Below are positions 36,401 through 44,124 of a DNA stretch of 64,000 nt, in pieces (within the stretch, counting starts at the first letter, position 1; every line of letters begins with the position of its first letter). The DNA comes from Micromussa lordhowensis (taxonomy: Eukaryota; Cnidaria; Anthozoa; Scleractinia; Lobophylliidae): contig OZ026597.1 of the NCBI GenBank assembly GCA_964020085.1, positions 7,657,310 to 7,721,309 on the forward strand, given 5' to 3'. The position numbers and the translations under genes are program-made. The notes beneath the pieces are model-generated. The model did not search any database. It saw nothing but the letters and a program-made list of their open reading frames with translations, and was not told where the DNA came from.

Positions 36401-39400
36401 ATTGCAAGCAAAATGCAAAAATGCAAAAGCAAAGCAATGGTTAAGCGGCAAATGGAAAGCCGCAAGAGGAGATTCCTCCCTCAATCCACCATTCATCATC
36501 TATACCCTCATTTTCTTAATTATATCATTTCTGCCTATGCAGAAGATTTGTGGAAAACAGACTGACTCCAAACACTAGAGCGTCCTAACAAATAAGGTTC
36601 CTGAATATGATCATACAAGTTTTAATGCACAGTGAAAACATACTCAACATGTATTTAAATACAGCTCTGAAAAATTATGTAACCTACCCTTTGAATACAA
36701 TCTTTTGCATAGATGTAAGGAATATAAGCATTCTGTTCTCCTTGTAACTGAGGAGGTGCTAGAAGATCACTGCTTCGACTAGAAGAGCTTTCTGCAAAAA
36801 GTAAAAACTTGTTGCATCAGCAAAGTGGCTAAAAAGGACTTTTTCAACAGGTTGTCTGACATTGTGTAGTAAGTTTTAAAAATATTTAAAGAAAGATTTT
36901 TGAGGCATTTATTTGCAAGTCATTAATAATAAGGCTCATCATAAAAACACTTATGGGTCACAGCTAGAGGTTATAACAATAATTTAGTTATTTACCGCCA
37001 GTTTGACTTGAGCCATCAAACATTCTAATGTATATTAAAAATTACACTTTGAAGACCAAACAAGCAATGTGTTACACCCTGTTGCAGTAGATTATGTGTT
37101 AGCCCTAGCCCACATGTTCTTGCTACAATCAATTAACAGTGTTAACTTCAGGTGACACACGTGGATGTGTACATGTAACCTACCAAATCTAATAAAATAC
37201 ATTAACCCATTGACTCCCGTGCCGCCCGTAACCGCCCATGCGAAAACCCACCTTCAATTTCCCGTGCAGCCCATAACCGCCCGAAAAAAGGACATGGGAA
37301 CAATTGCCTTTCCTACCCCCCCCCCCCTGAAGACTGTTTGGTTCTCTTATTGTTCTATTGTTCTTGAGGACAAATAAACCAATCAGAATCAACTTACTGA
37401 GCATATTTTTAAAGAACTTAAGGGGTCCTAGAAAGATGGTTTTTCGTCTTAAAATCATGCGCTCGTAAGCGCAGTAATCATGGCGCATGGTGGGCCAAGT
37501 CTACAAACTTCCAGGGTCTTGTTTTCATTCCTAAAATGGAGGAATTACTTCTTTGGCACTGAAAACGGAAAGGAAAAACATAAATCGATGTTCAGGTGGT
37601 CTCAGAATGGAAGATCAAGGTGTACAGAGTTTTCAAACTTTTCTGGTGAGGAATTTTTCCTTCCTTCAACCGGCATGAAAACTTGACAATCGGTGCGCTT
37701 TCAAGTGAGTTTTGAATACAGATCGTGGATTTAAAGCAGCTTCCCGGACTTTAGAAAACAAAAATGGTAATGTACAATATTACCTCAAAGTTGAATTCAA
37801 CTTTTAGAATGATAGGCAAAGCCATGGCCAACAAAATAACTGCAAAACTTGTCGGCAAAAACTCAAGCTTTCACTTTAGCGTGAATAATTAATTTGAACA
37901 TGCGGTCATGCAGCGAAGCACGTCCGCGAAATTTTGAACATTTTTTTTGCTTTTAGATGAGTTTTTTGCCTCATGCTGAATTAAAATTTATTGCTATTGA
38001 GCTTCCTGTCACGTTTCTTCCATTTGGTTGCCTTTATCTGGGGATTTTAGGTTTTGAAAGTGAACAGTATATTTGCCCGCTTGATTTCTACATATTTAAT
38101 TTACGGCGACCCGCGTGGTTTGTTTGTTTAGTTTATTCGCTTCACTCAAATATATTTTTTCGAGTCTTATTCAGCTACTACACAACTCCTGAGAAAAGAA
38201 CTAAGTGGGCACTAAATTAACACAGTTGAAATATGATTTATCTCAAAATAATTGGCTTTTTTTGGTGGCTTTTTGATTTACAACTTTCATGTTTCTTGCG
38301 TGGCGCTGTATTATTTTGTCACGCGGCGAAGAAATTATCTGATTTCTTCTTTTTAAATTGGTTTTTACATTGTGTCTTTCGCCTTCATTTTCTGGTGTTT
38401 TCTCAAATGTTTTCAGTGATAATAAAAGAATGGAAATTCTGTGGTATCCGGTTTCGTTTTGTCCTCTGAAGTAAAAAATTAACTCATTTTTGCATCTTCA
38501 ATTTTCTCGGCTTTTGTTGCGCGGCAAAGAAAAAATATAATTTCTTGTTTTCTAGAATTCTACACATCATATTGAGTTCTTTTTGTTGATATTTTTTAAT
38601 TTTTTGGCCCTTCAAATATTAAACTTTAAATAAACGAAGTCTTGAAACCTGATCTTGTGTCTGTGGTTACTGCGCATATGGTTTATTTTTAGCCCTCGTG
38701 CTGGCTCTGAAAAGTCAAAAATCGCCTGGGAATTTAGGGGTATGTCGCATGCAATTTCATTCGGGAGTCAATGGGTTAATGAAATACACATTATTACATG
38801 TACATGTATATAAAGACGTTCCACAGAACAACCTCAATCTAAAACTACTGACAGACTTAAGACCTCAGCTCACCTCTATCTCTTATCCCTTCACTAGACT
38901 CTGGTGATGGCTCTTCCCAGGCCATAATTCCCTGTGATCAAAGAAATTAACCACTTATAACATAACATAGAAACTACATTGTATGATTATGTACATGTAT
39001 AGGACCCAGGACCAAAAATCAAATTTAAATACAAATAAAATTTTTGTTGATATTTAATTGTTGTTAATATTTTAATTTTGAACTTGCGGCATGAAAGTAT
39101 GGAACAATTTTAGTAAAGACTTTAGGGAAATCGCGAATACTAAGGTTTTTAAGAGACATTATTAATGAATTCATTTGTAACATGAATGATGTTTGATGAT
39201 AATTTTTGTATACAGTAATTTAGTCTTCTATATAATTTTATTAATTTAATATTTTAATATTGATGCTGAAAAGCCCTTTTCAGGGATGCTCAATAAAGTG
39301 TATGTATGTACATGTATGTAAAGTGTATGTAACTTCTGCAAATTCACTGTCCCTTAGATTTCCTCGGTTACGAGACAATTTTTCACCGGATGCAAAGAAG

Positions 39401-42325
39401 CCAGAACTTTTTTGTATTGCAGTTCCCTCAAAGTTACATATTTCTTTAGATTCCTCTAGGCAAATGTAATGTCAAACCTGTATGTATGTAAATAACAAAC
39501 CAATATCTCATGGAGATCTATATGCACTGACTCTACTGAAATGATAAAAAGGACTCACCCCATCAGTTATTGCCAATGCTCCTGAAGTTGAGGATGTAGG
39601 GCGATTTAGTCCTTCTTCACCTCTTGATCTTGGGCGGGAACCTGTTGATTTAGGTCGTGAGCTTCCACTTGTCCCAGGTCTTGCTGGAGAGCGGTAATCA
39701 ATGGTTGGTGCCGTCATTGGTCTCTCTACAGATGCAATAGGGATTGGTTGTCTTGCCACTGCAGTGGCAGGCCGCGGCCTTGCCCTGTGATGAGCTGAGC
39801 TTGGTCGGCTTGAAGCAGCATTGGATTCAACATCAGCATCAGTTTCGGCAATACTCCATGCATCTTAAGATAATTGAAGTCTAATTAATAATAATCACAT
39901 ATTATGTGATTATATGATGAAAATGACAATGATTTCTTAAATTGGGTTTCTATCAAAATTATGAGAAACTAAGGGTTATAATCCGCAAGTTCAAAAGCAC
40001 AATATGAATGACTATTGGAAGTCAAACAAGAAAGTGCAACAGATTTGACATTTGTATGATCAGACTCTCTGTTTTCATGCAAAGCCAAATACTGTTGGAT
40101 TGATGTTAACCAAGTTGAATTTGTATGGACACAAATTAAAATGGTTACCTTCGATCCTGGTATAGTGCAACATCAAAAAATAATATTACCATTAATAAAT
40201 TATTAATATTTAACTTATTAATTGACATATGATAGTACCTTTTCTAGACTCAACATCAGGGGTTTGCCGACCACTGTCCTCACCATCTGTAGGTACAACT
40301 GTGTTTCTTTTAACTCTCCGTCTTGCACCACTCTCCATACTTCCAAGAGAATCTGTCTCAGTTCCATTTACTCCTTCAGTGTCTGTTGTTTGAGGAACTT
40401 CTGTGTCAGTTGTCTGCGGCGCATCATGAACACCATTCATTTCTGCCTGATTAATTTCATCCTCGGCCTCATTGCCTCTGTTAGCTTCATCTGCTTCCCT
40501 GACAGATATCAAGCTTCCCTTTGGTAGTTCTCCTGGAGTTGTGTCTTTGGTTTGATCTGAAGACTCTCCAGATTCCTTAGTTCCCTCTGTATCATCTGTG
40601 TCTGTCCATGCTGACATATTGAAAGAAAACTTTGTTACAGTACTGCAGTACGGCACAATGTTTGTATCACTCAATAAAACAGTGACTGACAACATTACAA
40701 AATAATACAGTACTACAAGTTACCAGCTCTTGTCTCATTTCTATAGAGACACATCTAGATCTTGTATCTATCAAAAATCACTGCGCAGTTTAGGATGGAA
40801 TATATTACTCTCTCAAGAAGGTGAACATGTTTCAAAGATTTCTGCTCTTCAGTTCATATCCAAACTGATGGTACCAAAGGACTCAACCAAACGTTTGATC
40901 AACTTTTAATCTATTTCACATAATTTATTATCTAAAGATATGTTCTGCTTTTTGCCTATTGACTGTTGCAAAGAATCATGACTGCAAAGATTTTATACAT
41001 TTTATAGAATTTATGAGAGACATGTAAATCAACCTTTGATAAGGATATTTAGAACAATCCTGCCATAGGCAAAGCTGTTTTGAATATCACCAGAAGGCAA
41101 AGCATTGTTAATTACAGTGCATCTAGGAGAAAAAAGAGAGGCTTCTTAAGAAAAACAAGAAGCGCCTGAGCAAGAGAAGTGAGATAAATCTTTTGAGATG
41201 AGACAGCGGTTAATAACTTACAATGTACTTTTAAGCGATACTGTATTTCTGAAAACAATAATTTATTGCTCAGCCCTGTCAAATTGTTTCGTAAAAGCAG
41301 GCAGGATAACAGAAGTAGCAGGCAGTAAGATGCAGAGACCTGTTTCTTAATAGTCAGAATTATGTGTAATTAACTCCAGTGTGAGTTATTAGGTGGAAGA
41401 AATATTGTGCAAAGTTGTGCCCAACTTCTCCTGAAGAAAAGCAAGAGAGAGGATTTCCTCAAAATGGTAAGGAGGGAGAGATAATATAATAGTCCGGAGC
41501 AACCCATCCAGGTTCGAGCCCTGGCAAGAGACATTGTGTTGTGTTCTTGGGCAAGACACTTGACTCTCAAAGTGCCTCTCTCCACCCAGATGTATAAATG
41601 GGTACCAGCACATTTAATGCTGGGGGTAACCCTGCGATGGACTAGTATCCCATCCAGGGGGGAGTAGAAATACTCCTAGTTGCTTCATGCTACTGAAACC
41701 AGGATAAGCTCTGGCCTGATGAGTCACTTGGCGCGTATGCAGACGAAGACTAACTGGACACAGTCACCAATGACCATGCAAGTTTCTTTTATATCAGGTG
41801 CAGGCATCGAATAGTTTCATTTTTTTTAGAATGTCTTTAAAACTGACCTTTGTTAACACTTAATCCCATATTTATGATCATATGAGAATGCCACCACCAC
41901 TCATAGCATGTAGGGCCAGTGAGTGCCACTATGTACCACAAAAAACATACACATACGTGTACCACTTCTATAGATCGTTTTCACTGTCACGCAATAAAGT
42001 CAAGAAATTGTGATCTTATTGGAACTAAATAAAGACAAGTTTTAGGTCTGCGCGTTGTCCCAAACCGCAGATATTCGTCGAAATATTTCGCAGAAATTTA
42101 CAGAGCTCAGTATGGAAACGCCATGTTGGTGCACATCAGATGTGCACCAACATGGCGGCCGGAAAATAGTGCAAATATCTGGAACTCACATTGGCTATCT
42201 AGGCGACTGACTATATGTACTTAACAAACAAGCATTTACATGAGCACTTTTCCCAATGCTCTAACTTCTAAAAAAGCTACAAATCATGAGATAGGTAAAT
42301 CTTTTTTCGACAAATACGATCGTAG

Positions 42326-42358
<33 letters not shown>

Positions 42359-43651
42359 CAAAATGCTCTGGTTTCGAAACGAAGCACGCTATGGAGCTGT
42401 AAAATTGCAAACAGATATAAAAATATCGTCTCTTATGCCTCATGAGGATAAAAACTATGATGGCTCTTAAGTTTTAGATTTTAGAAAGCGGTGACGTCAC
42501 GTGAAAACGATCTATAGCAAGAGGGTGATTGCTCACAATCAATCAAGATAAATCATACTCTGTTTTCACAAGGTGGATAATTGGATCATGTGGACTAGTT
42601 ATGGCATCAGCAGTTGAGTGTTGATCGCCACCCTCAATAGACACTCGATGGACACCTCCATTGACACTCTATCAACATCTCAGTTAAACGTCAGTCGAGA
42701 GTCAACTAATTTTCGCAGACACACCATTGAGTGTTGATCAATACATATGAGTCAATCGACACTCAGCTGACTATCAACCAACTTTTGATTAAGTATTGAT
42801 CTGATGTCGATTGAGATATTATCAAGTGTCGACCAAGTATCAATCGAGATGTCCATCAAGTGTCAATCAAGATGTCAATCTAGGGTCGACCGAGACTCGG
42901 TTGACACTTGATTGACACTTTAATCAACAGTCGGTTGACAGCCAGCTGAGTGTCGACCAACTCATATGAAACGATCGCACATTAGTCGACTCTTGAGCGA
43001 CTGTCAACCGAGATGCCGATGGAGTGTTGATGGAGTGTCAACGGAGGTGTCAATCAAGATGTCAATCTAGGGTCGATCAAGGGTATCAATCGAACTTGAC
43101 CACGGATGCCTTTAGTACATATGACTAGGAGGGTTTTTAACAAGCTGTAGAGAAAAACTGGAATGTAATATTTGGATATTTACTTTTATCAGATAAATGA
43201 TAAAACTAAACTGCACACGTACGAGTAGCCATGAACTTGTAGTGACCTATCAGCTATGGTTCCGCATGATATTTCCTGCAGTTGTGCAACTTACTGAGCA
43301 AATTAAAGATACAAGTATATGTATATGGAGGTTTAAACAAGTCCACCAAAAAGGCCATTCGATCAGACATCATGCAGAACAGACAATTTTCGAAAGGAAA
43401 TATTGACCATTCAAAATGTTCGAACTGAACATAGGATTATTGGATTCGATTCTTACGATGGTCGAGCAGAAAGCTGCAAGATCACACCGTGACAGTCACC
43501 ACATGCCGGGAAGGAAAGGTTTAATTCGCAAAATGTCAACTAACGTCTGAAATAAGTACACACCTTGTTCCTTGGATAACGTGGAGGTCCTTGCTTGCGG
43601 CTTCGAAGGTTTTCGCTTAGGAGTGACCTTCGGATTTCGTGTTGCCATCAT
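7358..43651 (-). CDS. Kinesin-14 with C-terminal motor, kinesin-C/KCBP-like (39-exon gene)
   Basis: Chaining 39 exons keeps one frame for 4995 nt (1664 residues plus TAA at 7360-7358). The order is a low-complexity N-terminus (about 1-310), long coiled coil (about 310-1292), and a kinesin motor (about 1307-1640) with a short basic tail. The motor at the C-terminus, the neck KGKIRVYC, and the [20 protein letters not shown] signature place it in kinesin-14, closest to the KCBP branch. Sea-urchin kinesin-C has the same layout and, as I recall, a similar length. Kinesin-14 motors walk to microtubule minus ends and cross-link microtubules; KCBP-type members are switched off by calcium-calmodulin. 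The start is the first of two ATGs (43651 or 43648); no MyTH4-FERM domain of the plant kind is present. The model is unverified by transcripts. Confidence 0.85.
10586..10665. repeat. 32 bp tandem repeat, about 2.5 copies
   Basis: Units starting CCAATCACATTCAAAG at 10586, 10618 and 10650 repeat with a 32-base period inside a kinesin intron. The third unit is partial and diverged. Confidence 0.7.
10799..10901. repeat. Intronic inverted repeat
   Basis: Arms 10799-10829 (GTCCAATTCGGTCTGTAATC) and 10871-10901 are near-perfect reverse complements, about 31 bp each, with a 41-base GC-richer spacer. The words CTCCACTCAGTCCTATTACC just right of it resemble 61786-61810, so both may derive from one family of foldback element. 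Confidence 0.65.
11385..11563 (-). other. Probable U12-type AT-AC intron in the kinesin gene
   Basis: No GT donor exists between the P-loop codons and the next in-frame stop. Instead the minus strand reads GGCAAAAC then ATATCCTTT, an exact match to the U12 (minor spliceosome) donor. A branch-site-like CCCTTAAC lies at 11407-11400, about 16 bases from an AC end at 11385. Joining here keeps the frame and continues [17 protein letters not shown]. Confidence 0.75.
11862..13288 (+). mobile_element. 5'-truncated LINE with 15 bp target site duplications
   Basis: The element (11877-13273) is bracketed by exact copies of AAAACGTAGCATAAA at 11862-11876 and 13274-13288, the duplication made by target-primed reverse transcription. 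It ends with AATAAA at 13232-13237 and an A-rich tail. Only the C-terminal part of the reverse-transcriptase ORF is present. It sits in a kinesin intron, opposite to the host gene. It is a dead copy of an L1-like non-LTR element. Confidence 0.88.
11877..12890 (+). pseudogene. LINE ORF2 C-terminal fragment (zf-RVT region), degenerate
   Basis: The main open stretch (12086-12757, 224 codons) carries [20 protein letters not shown] followed by a Cys/His cluster, [18 protein letters not shown], typical of the zf-RVT domain after the reverse transcriptase of L1-like elements. Homologous-looking sequence continues upstream in another frame (from about 11890), broken near the T/A homopolymer at 12045-12060. 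It also continues downstream past a TAG at 12758-12760 to a natural-looking end after GYIKI at 12888-12890. One frameshift and one premature stop plus the missing 5' part make it non-functional. The reverse-transcriptase palm and endonuclease are absent. Confidence 0.82.
13628..13950. repeat. About 110 bp tandem repeat, three diverged copies
   Basis: The words CACCTTG, GCATAATAAAC, CTTTCATTTGAATGGTCACACACTAGGG recur (in pieces) at about 13640-13715, 13748-13830 and 13830-13900. The period is about 110 bases for the first pair and shorter for the third copy. It lies in the intron between the first two motor exons. Confidence 0.6.
14321..14595 (+). mobile_element. tRNA-derived SINE
   Basis: The head reads like a tRNA: A-box-like TGGTTAGCGTGC, a possible anticodon arm around GCTTGACTCTGGATCAAGC, and B box GGGTTCAAGTCC. 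The body contains CTGGGGGTAACCCTGCGATG and ATCCCATCCAGGGGGGAGTA, shared with the copy at 41480-41760. The end, CACTTGGCTCATACGCAGAC, is shared with 59600-59660. A real tRNA gene is unlikely since the acceptor stem is not formed and the copy has a long body. Confidence 0.75.
14898..36126 (-). CDS. Kinesin exons 6-26: long coiled-coil stalk
   Basis: Exons: 36034-36126, 32011-32142, 31041-31133, 30269-30329, 29694-30048, 23825-24215, 23270-23508, 22275-22405, 21883-22184, 21108-21224, 20416-20523, 19527-19631, 19228-19365, 18481-18606, 17944-18018, 16806-16895, 16383-16469, 16208-16244, 15979-16073, 15533-15604, 14898-14999. They encode about 980 residues, nearly all with heptad spacing and E/K/Q/L-rich composition, expected to form a parallel dimeric stalk. 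A helix break, rich in A, V, T and P ([17 protein letters not shown]), starts exon 11 at about 24100-24215. Another, [15 protein letters not shown], ends exon 14. These could be hinges. The intron between exons 10 and 11 carries the Gypsy element. Confidence 0.82.
17109..17938 (+). mobile_element. TTAA-flanked MITE, copy A (830 bp)
   Basis: Both ends carry TTAA followed by perfect 14 bp inverted repeats AGTGCCACTATGAT. TTAA duplication is the hallmark of piggyBac-type integration, though the terminal bases differ from classical piggyBac. No transposase frame is present. It lies in the kinesin intron between exons 20 and 21. A second, inverted copy lies at 46709-47540. Confidence 0.8.
18770..19090. 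repeat. Degenerate CAGT/GTCAGTTAGTT-rich tract
   Basis: The intron between kinesin exons 18 and 19 has dozens of words such as CAGTCAGTT, CAGTGGTCAGTT and AGTTAGTTC in loose array without a fixed period. It is a decayed minisatellite or simple repeat. Confidence 0.5.
19799..20348. mobile_element. TTAA-flanked foldback MITE (550 bp)
   Basis: TTAA at both ends is followed by inverted repeats AGTGCCCATATCATCAAA. The two halves are inverted repeats of each other over most of their length; for example CTTGACTTATCTCACTTG near 19997 pairs with CAAGCGAGATGAGTCAAG near 20108, so the whole element can fold into a hairpin. Its ends resemble those of the element at 17109-17938 (both start AGTGCC). It lies in the kinesin intron between exons 16 and 17. 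Confidence 0.82.
21374..21435. repeat. (TTA)n microsatellite
   Basis: About 20 TTA units with a few ACTATT variants, inside a kinesin intron. Confidence 0.9.
24461..24488. repeat. (TCAA)n microsatellite
   Basis: Seven consecutive ATCA/TCAA units in the same intron as the Gypsy element. Confidence 0.85.
24786..24976 (-). repeat. 3' LTR of the Gypsy element
   Basis: 191 bp, identical to the other LTR except one base. In element orientation it has a TATATAA box at about position 75, and AATAAA nearer its end, as expected for U3-R-U5. The AATAAA could end host transcripts prematurely because the element is in the sense direction. Confidence 0.95.
24977..24989 (-). promoter_or_regulatory. Polypurine tract
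   Basis: In element orientation AAGAAAAGGGGGA abuts the 3' LTR, the site that primes plus-strand DNA synthesis. Confidence 0.85.
25051..29175 (-). CDS. Gag-Pol polyprotein of the Gypsy element
   Basis: A single frame of 1374 codons starts at [10 protein letters not shown] (29175); the frame is open further upstream into the LTR, but that upstream ATG would lie inside the LTR. Order: Gag capsid-like region (about 1-170), Cys/His knuckles (C208-C223 cluster and C230-C233-H238-C243), aspartic protease DTGA at 340, reverse transcriptase about 505-690 (D585 and the IADD motif ending D648), RNase H about 790-905 (D796, D858, D903), integrase zinc finger (H1010, H1013, C1043, C1046) and core D1074, D1127, E1163 with exact D,D-35-E spacing. 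Gag and Pol are fused without a frameshift. All catalytic residues are present. Clade assignment within Ty3/Gypsy is not certain. Confidence 0.95.
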   Translation of the reverse strand: MAELAGLPIPSMDWHSPDAPQAFKKFKARCELYFSGPLKEKSEEEQVSYLLIWSGDDGIELVSTWALTATEKKKLDTYWTRFENYLSPKSNFRLARYKLRTLKQEPGETVDSFVKKIRILVEECHFTSPDEHIIDALIFGSNSKRTQTKLLDKDATLTLDTALNIARTEEVTSNQIKEISPDSSTHVDALKHGGSVPVKPRGPTIRVCGCCGTEHDISKRSSCPAYGSRCRACGKENHWEKVCRSSKPDPKGKSSGGHQRGGRQRHPKPPKVKQPPGKEKHHLHSLEGCDQAGSSELSVPDQLYFHTLSVNQVTKSATQAFLAVEVDLDHCKKPLLCKVDTGAEGNVISLSTYKSLFPQSSCNPGGIPTCLSPSSTIITGFGGHVVGHHGICTLKLGYGGSCKSYPFHVVDADGPTILGLPTCEDLNLITMNFCITTQEEISGPSTSTNLAKPVCDPDPVAKEQLLKQYKDCFEGIGCFQGEYHITIDPAVPPVVHPPRRVPEALKEPLKKELDSLVAQGILAKVTQPTDWVNSLVCVTKSTGALRLCLDPKDLNCAVKRPHYFTPTLEDILPKLNGAKCFSILDARSGYWNIKLNQKSSLCTTFNSPFGRYRFLRLPFGLVCAQDIFQRKVDETFGDLPGVTGIADDIVVYGYKEDCSDHNENLRAVLQRARETGLRFNLDKCKFRCTRIPFFGHIIGAEGLQPDPRKIDSILSMDPSTSLADLQSFLGMVQFLSRFVPNLASIAANLWALTKKTSDFVWSPEHQSSVDRIKKAIVAPTALQYFDSTQAVTIQVDASQKGLGAVLLQANGPVEFASKLLSDTESRYSNIEREMLAVLFGLEKFHYYAYGRPVVVESDHKPLEAIFKKYLSSAPPRIARMMLRIQKYDAQIKYVPGKDIPVADALSRISSCSGEDVQGLDVSLHEVHLHLNASPLRVSQIQDETAKDTALSALREIIMHGWPEKRSDCPAYLHAYWNYRDELTVFDGLTLKGTRIVIPRALQPDVLRQLHYAHQGAEKCKLRAKGSVFWANINGDIEELVKSCPPCQRHQKLNVKEPLLPHDVPQKPWHTLGSDIFYWNSANYLVVVDYYSKFPVVKKLSNIQSSAVVAQLKSVFEEHGIPSKLVTDNGPQYSSAAFQEFSRNYGFVHVSSSPLYPQSNGMSERTVQTVKDLLQKCKESGQDPHLAMLCLRSTPLSHDLPSPAELLNSRVYQTNLPAVSKPSLSANGDINVKLQLRQDKQKVQFDKTAQQPLHPLFPEDRVRVLDPATSTWKSGIVQGVASTPRSYLVNTERGGTLRRNRRHLRATGESFKFQSDQIPVDIPVDDSVSHEAQSAACASAESAEPVSSGPTSDPSPVLPLRRSSRQVKALDRLNL
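29271..29289 (-). promoter_or_regulatory. Primer-binding site, tRNA-Leu type
   Basis: Directly inside the 5' LTR the element reads TGGTGTCAGGAGCGGTGCC. The first 12 bases match the complement of the 3' end of animal tRNA-Leu (which ends CTCCTGACACCA), as known for several Gypsy elements. Confidence 0.8.
29290..29480 (-). repeat. 5' LTR of the Gypsy element
   Basis: Promoter-bearing LTR of the element. Near its inner end lies GTTCGAATCC, resembling a tRNA T-arm/B box, a few bases before the primer-binding site. Confidence 0.95.
31195..31400 (+). mobile_element. Diverged tRNA-derived SINE
   Basis: GGAGATGTGGCGATG, a decayed tRNA-like head and GTAAATGAGTACCAGCA follow the order seen in the SINEs at 14321 and 41480, but the copy is older and partly lost. 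Confidence 0.5.
32625..32880 (+). mobile_element. tRNA-derived SINE, second family
   Basis: A tRNA-like head with B box CGGGTTCAATTCCCGG is followed by TTTTCTCCGGATACTCCGGTTTTCC, a body unlike the 14321 family. A SINE-type tail, AATAAAATTTTGTTGTTGTTGTT, occurs further on at 33578-33599 with the words TTTGCCGGGGGAAAC; it may be a separate fragment. Confidence 0.6.
33652..35127. mobile_element. TTAA-flanked element with long inverted ends (1.48 kb)
   Basis: Left end TTAAGGGCCTACTGATG and right end (complement) TTAAGGGCCCACAGACG pair over about 25 bases, continuing into TTTTCG. The flanking TTAA again suggests piggyBac-like integration. No transposase frame is seen. It lies in the kinesin intron between exons 6 and 7. 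Confidence 0.65.
35385..35480 (+). mobile_element. tRNA-like SINE fragment
   Basis: TGGTCAAGTGGTAATGACAG and GGTTCAAATCCCGG look like the A and B boxes of a tRNA-derived head and are followed by an A-rich tract, but the acceptor stem is not formed. Confidence 0.45.
35628..35722. repeat. Imperfect palindrome with GGGGGGTTT/AAACCCCCC ends
   Basis: The ends GGGGGGTTTGA and TTAAACCCCCC are complementary, and the interior repeats AGTTTGAAAAA-type words in both orientations. It could fold into a hairpin inside a kinesin intron. Confidence 0.5.
36688..43651 (-). CDS. Kinesin exons 1-5: disordered N-terminal region
   Basis: Exons: 43564-43651, 40239-40610, 39559-39863, 38874-38931, 36688-36791. They give about 309 residues. 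Exon 1 is basic ([20 protein letters not shown]). Exon 2 is acidic and rich in T, D, E and G, with a short repeat PQTTDTE. Exon 3 is rich in S, R and P ([14 protein letters not shown]). No folded domain is apparent; the composition suggests a disordered, phosphorylatable leader, possibly a microtubule- or cargo-binding region. Splice phases join cleanly (for example CAA G / CA TGG between exons 1 and 2). Exon 4 joins directly to exon 5 in frame. Confidence in individual borders is good because every junction shows GT and AG, but expression evidence is lacking. Confidence 0.75.
37200..38781. mobile_element. 1.58 kb DNA-transposon-like element with 20 bp inverted ends
   Basis: The left end CATTAACCCATTGACTCCCG is the exact reverse complement of the right end. 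The 5-base word AAATA occurs directly outside both ends (37195-37199 and 38782-38786), consistent with a target duplication. The interior has only short frames without recognisable transposase and a C13 run near 37315-37327. Non-autonomous element in the kinesin intron between exons 4 and 5. Confidence 0.75.
41480..41760 (+). mobile_element. tRNA-derived SINE, same family as 14321
   Basis: B-box-like GGTTCGAGCCCTGG, then the body words CTGGGGGTAACCCTGCGATG and ATCCCATCCAGGGGGGAGTA, and the end GGCCTGATGAGTCACTTGGC. Short reading frames across it are SINE-derived. Confidence 0.75.
41968..42517. mobile_element. MITE with CTATAGATCGTTTTCAC ends
   Basis: Left CTATAGATCGTTTTCAC and its complement at the right end (GTGAAAACGATCTATAG) define a 550 bp element in the first kinesin intron. 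A 39 bp perfect palindrome sits inside at 42119-42157. No coding capacity. Confidence 0.78.
42119..42157. repeat. Perfect 39 bp palindrome
   Basis: CGCCATGTTGGTGCACATC, one central A at 42138, and the exact complement. Confidence 0.9.
42590..43119. repeat. TIR element built of degenerate GTGTCAATCGAG units
   Basis: The interior is a dense run of words such as GTGTCAATCAAG, GAGTGTTGATCG and their complements TTGATTGACAC and CGGTTGACAG, in both orientations and without a fixed period. The right end, CACGGATGCCTTTAGTACA, is the complement of the left end of the related element at 45450; the left end here is a decayed version. No reading frame of note. Confidence 0.65.
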
Positions 43652-44124
43652 TTTGTCGTGTTTGTGAGAAGGGGAGAAGAGAATAGTTCTCTTGTCTCAG
43701 CCACCGCTGAATTCCAATAACTCCAAGATAAATAAACACTTGGTGAAATACGAACCAGACTAATCCGTAGGAAACTGCCCGATCGACACTTACAAAATAC
43801 GCATCTTGGGTCAATCCAATTACACGTTCGCGCGAGACAACGAACAAAATTCTAAATTTGAACAATATTTGAAACCCATCCAAAAAAATATAAAATGTAA
43901 TCAGCCATTTTGAGTTCTAAAGTGTCGGAGCTATTGTCAAGATAATGAAGGAAAATGTTACGTTTTGAGTTGCTATAGAACTGCGTCCATGTTTACTGCG
44001 TGACGTCAAGGCGCAAAGTAATCGATAATTCATCGGTTGCCACTCGTTGAGAAAAATGTCCCAGGGATAAATAGTCGTAATAACCTCTTGGTGACTCATA
44101 ACTTGTAGTTCGTTGTTTTGAACC
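43652..44124. promoter_or_regulatory. Divergent promoter region, kinesin and JmjC genes
   Basis: Only 473 bases separate the start codons of two oppositely directed genes, so both promoters and 5' UTRs must fit here unless upstream non-coding exons exist. No clear TATA box in the right position is visible; a GTGACGTCA-type word (TGACGTCA) at about 44002-44009 is a CRE-like candidate site. Confidence 0.6.

Noticed and set aside
36996..37024. 29-base exon-like piece (AG...GT) between kinesin exons 4 and 5
   Set aside because: Including it shifts the frame and hits a stop in exon 5, whereas joining exon 4 directly to exon 5 keeps one open frame.
37957..38469. Two hydrophobic open frames that might encode a membrane protein
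   Set aside because: They lie wholly inside a transposon-like element, are separated by a stop and show no family resemblance; phenylalanine-rich content follows from T-rich DNA.
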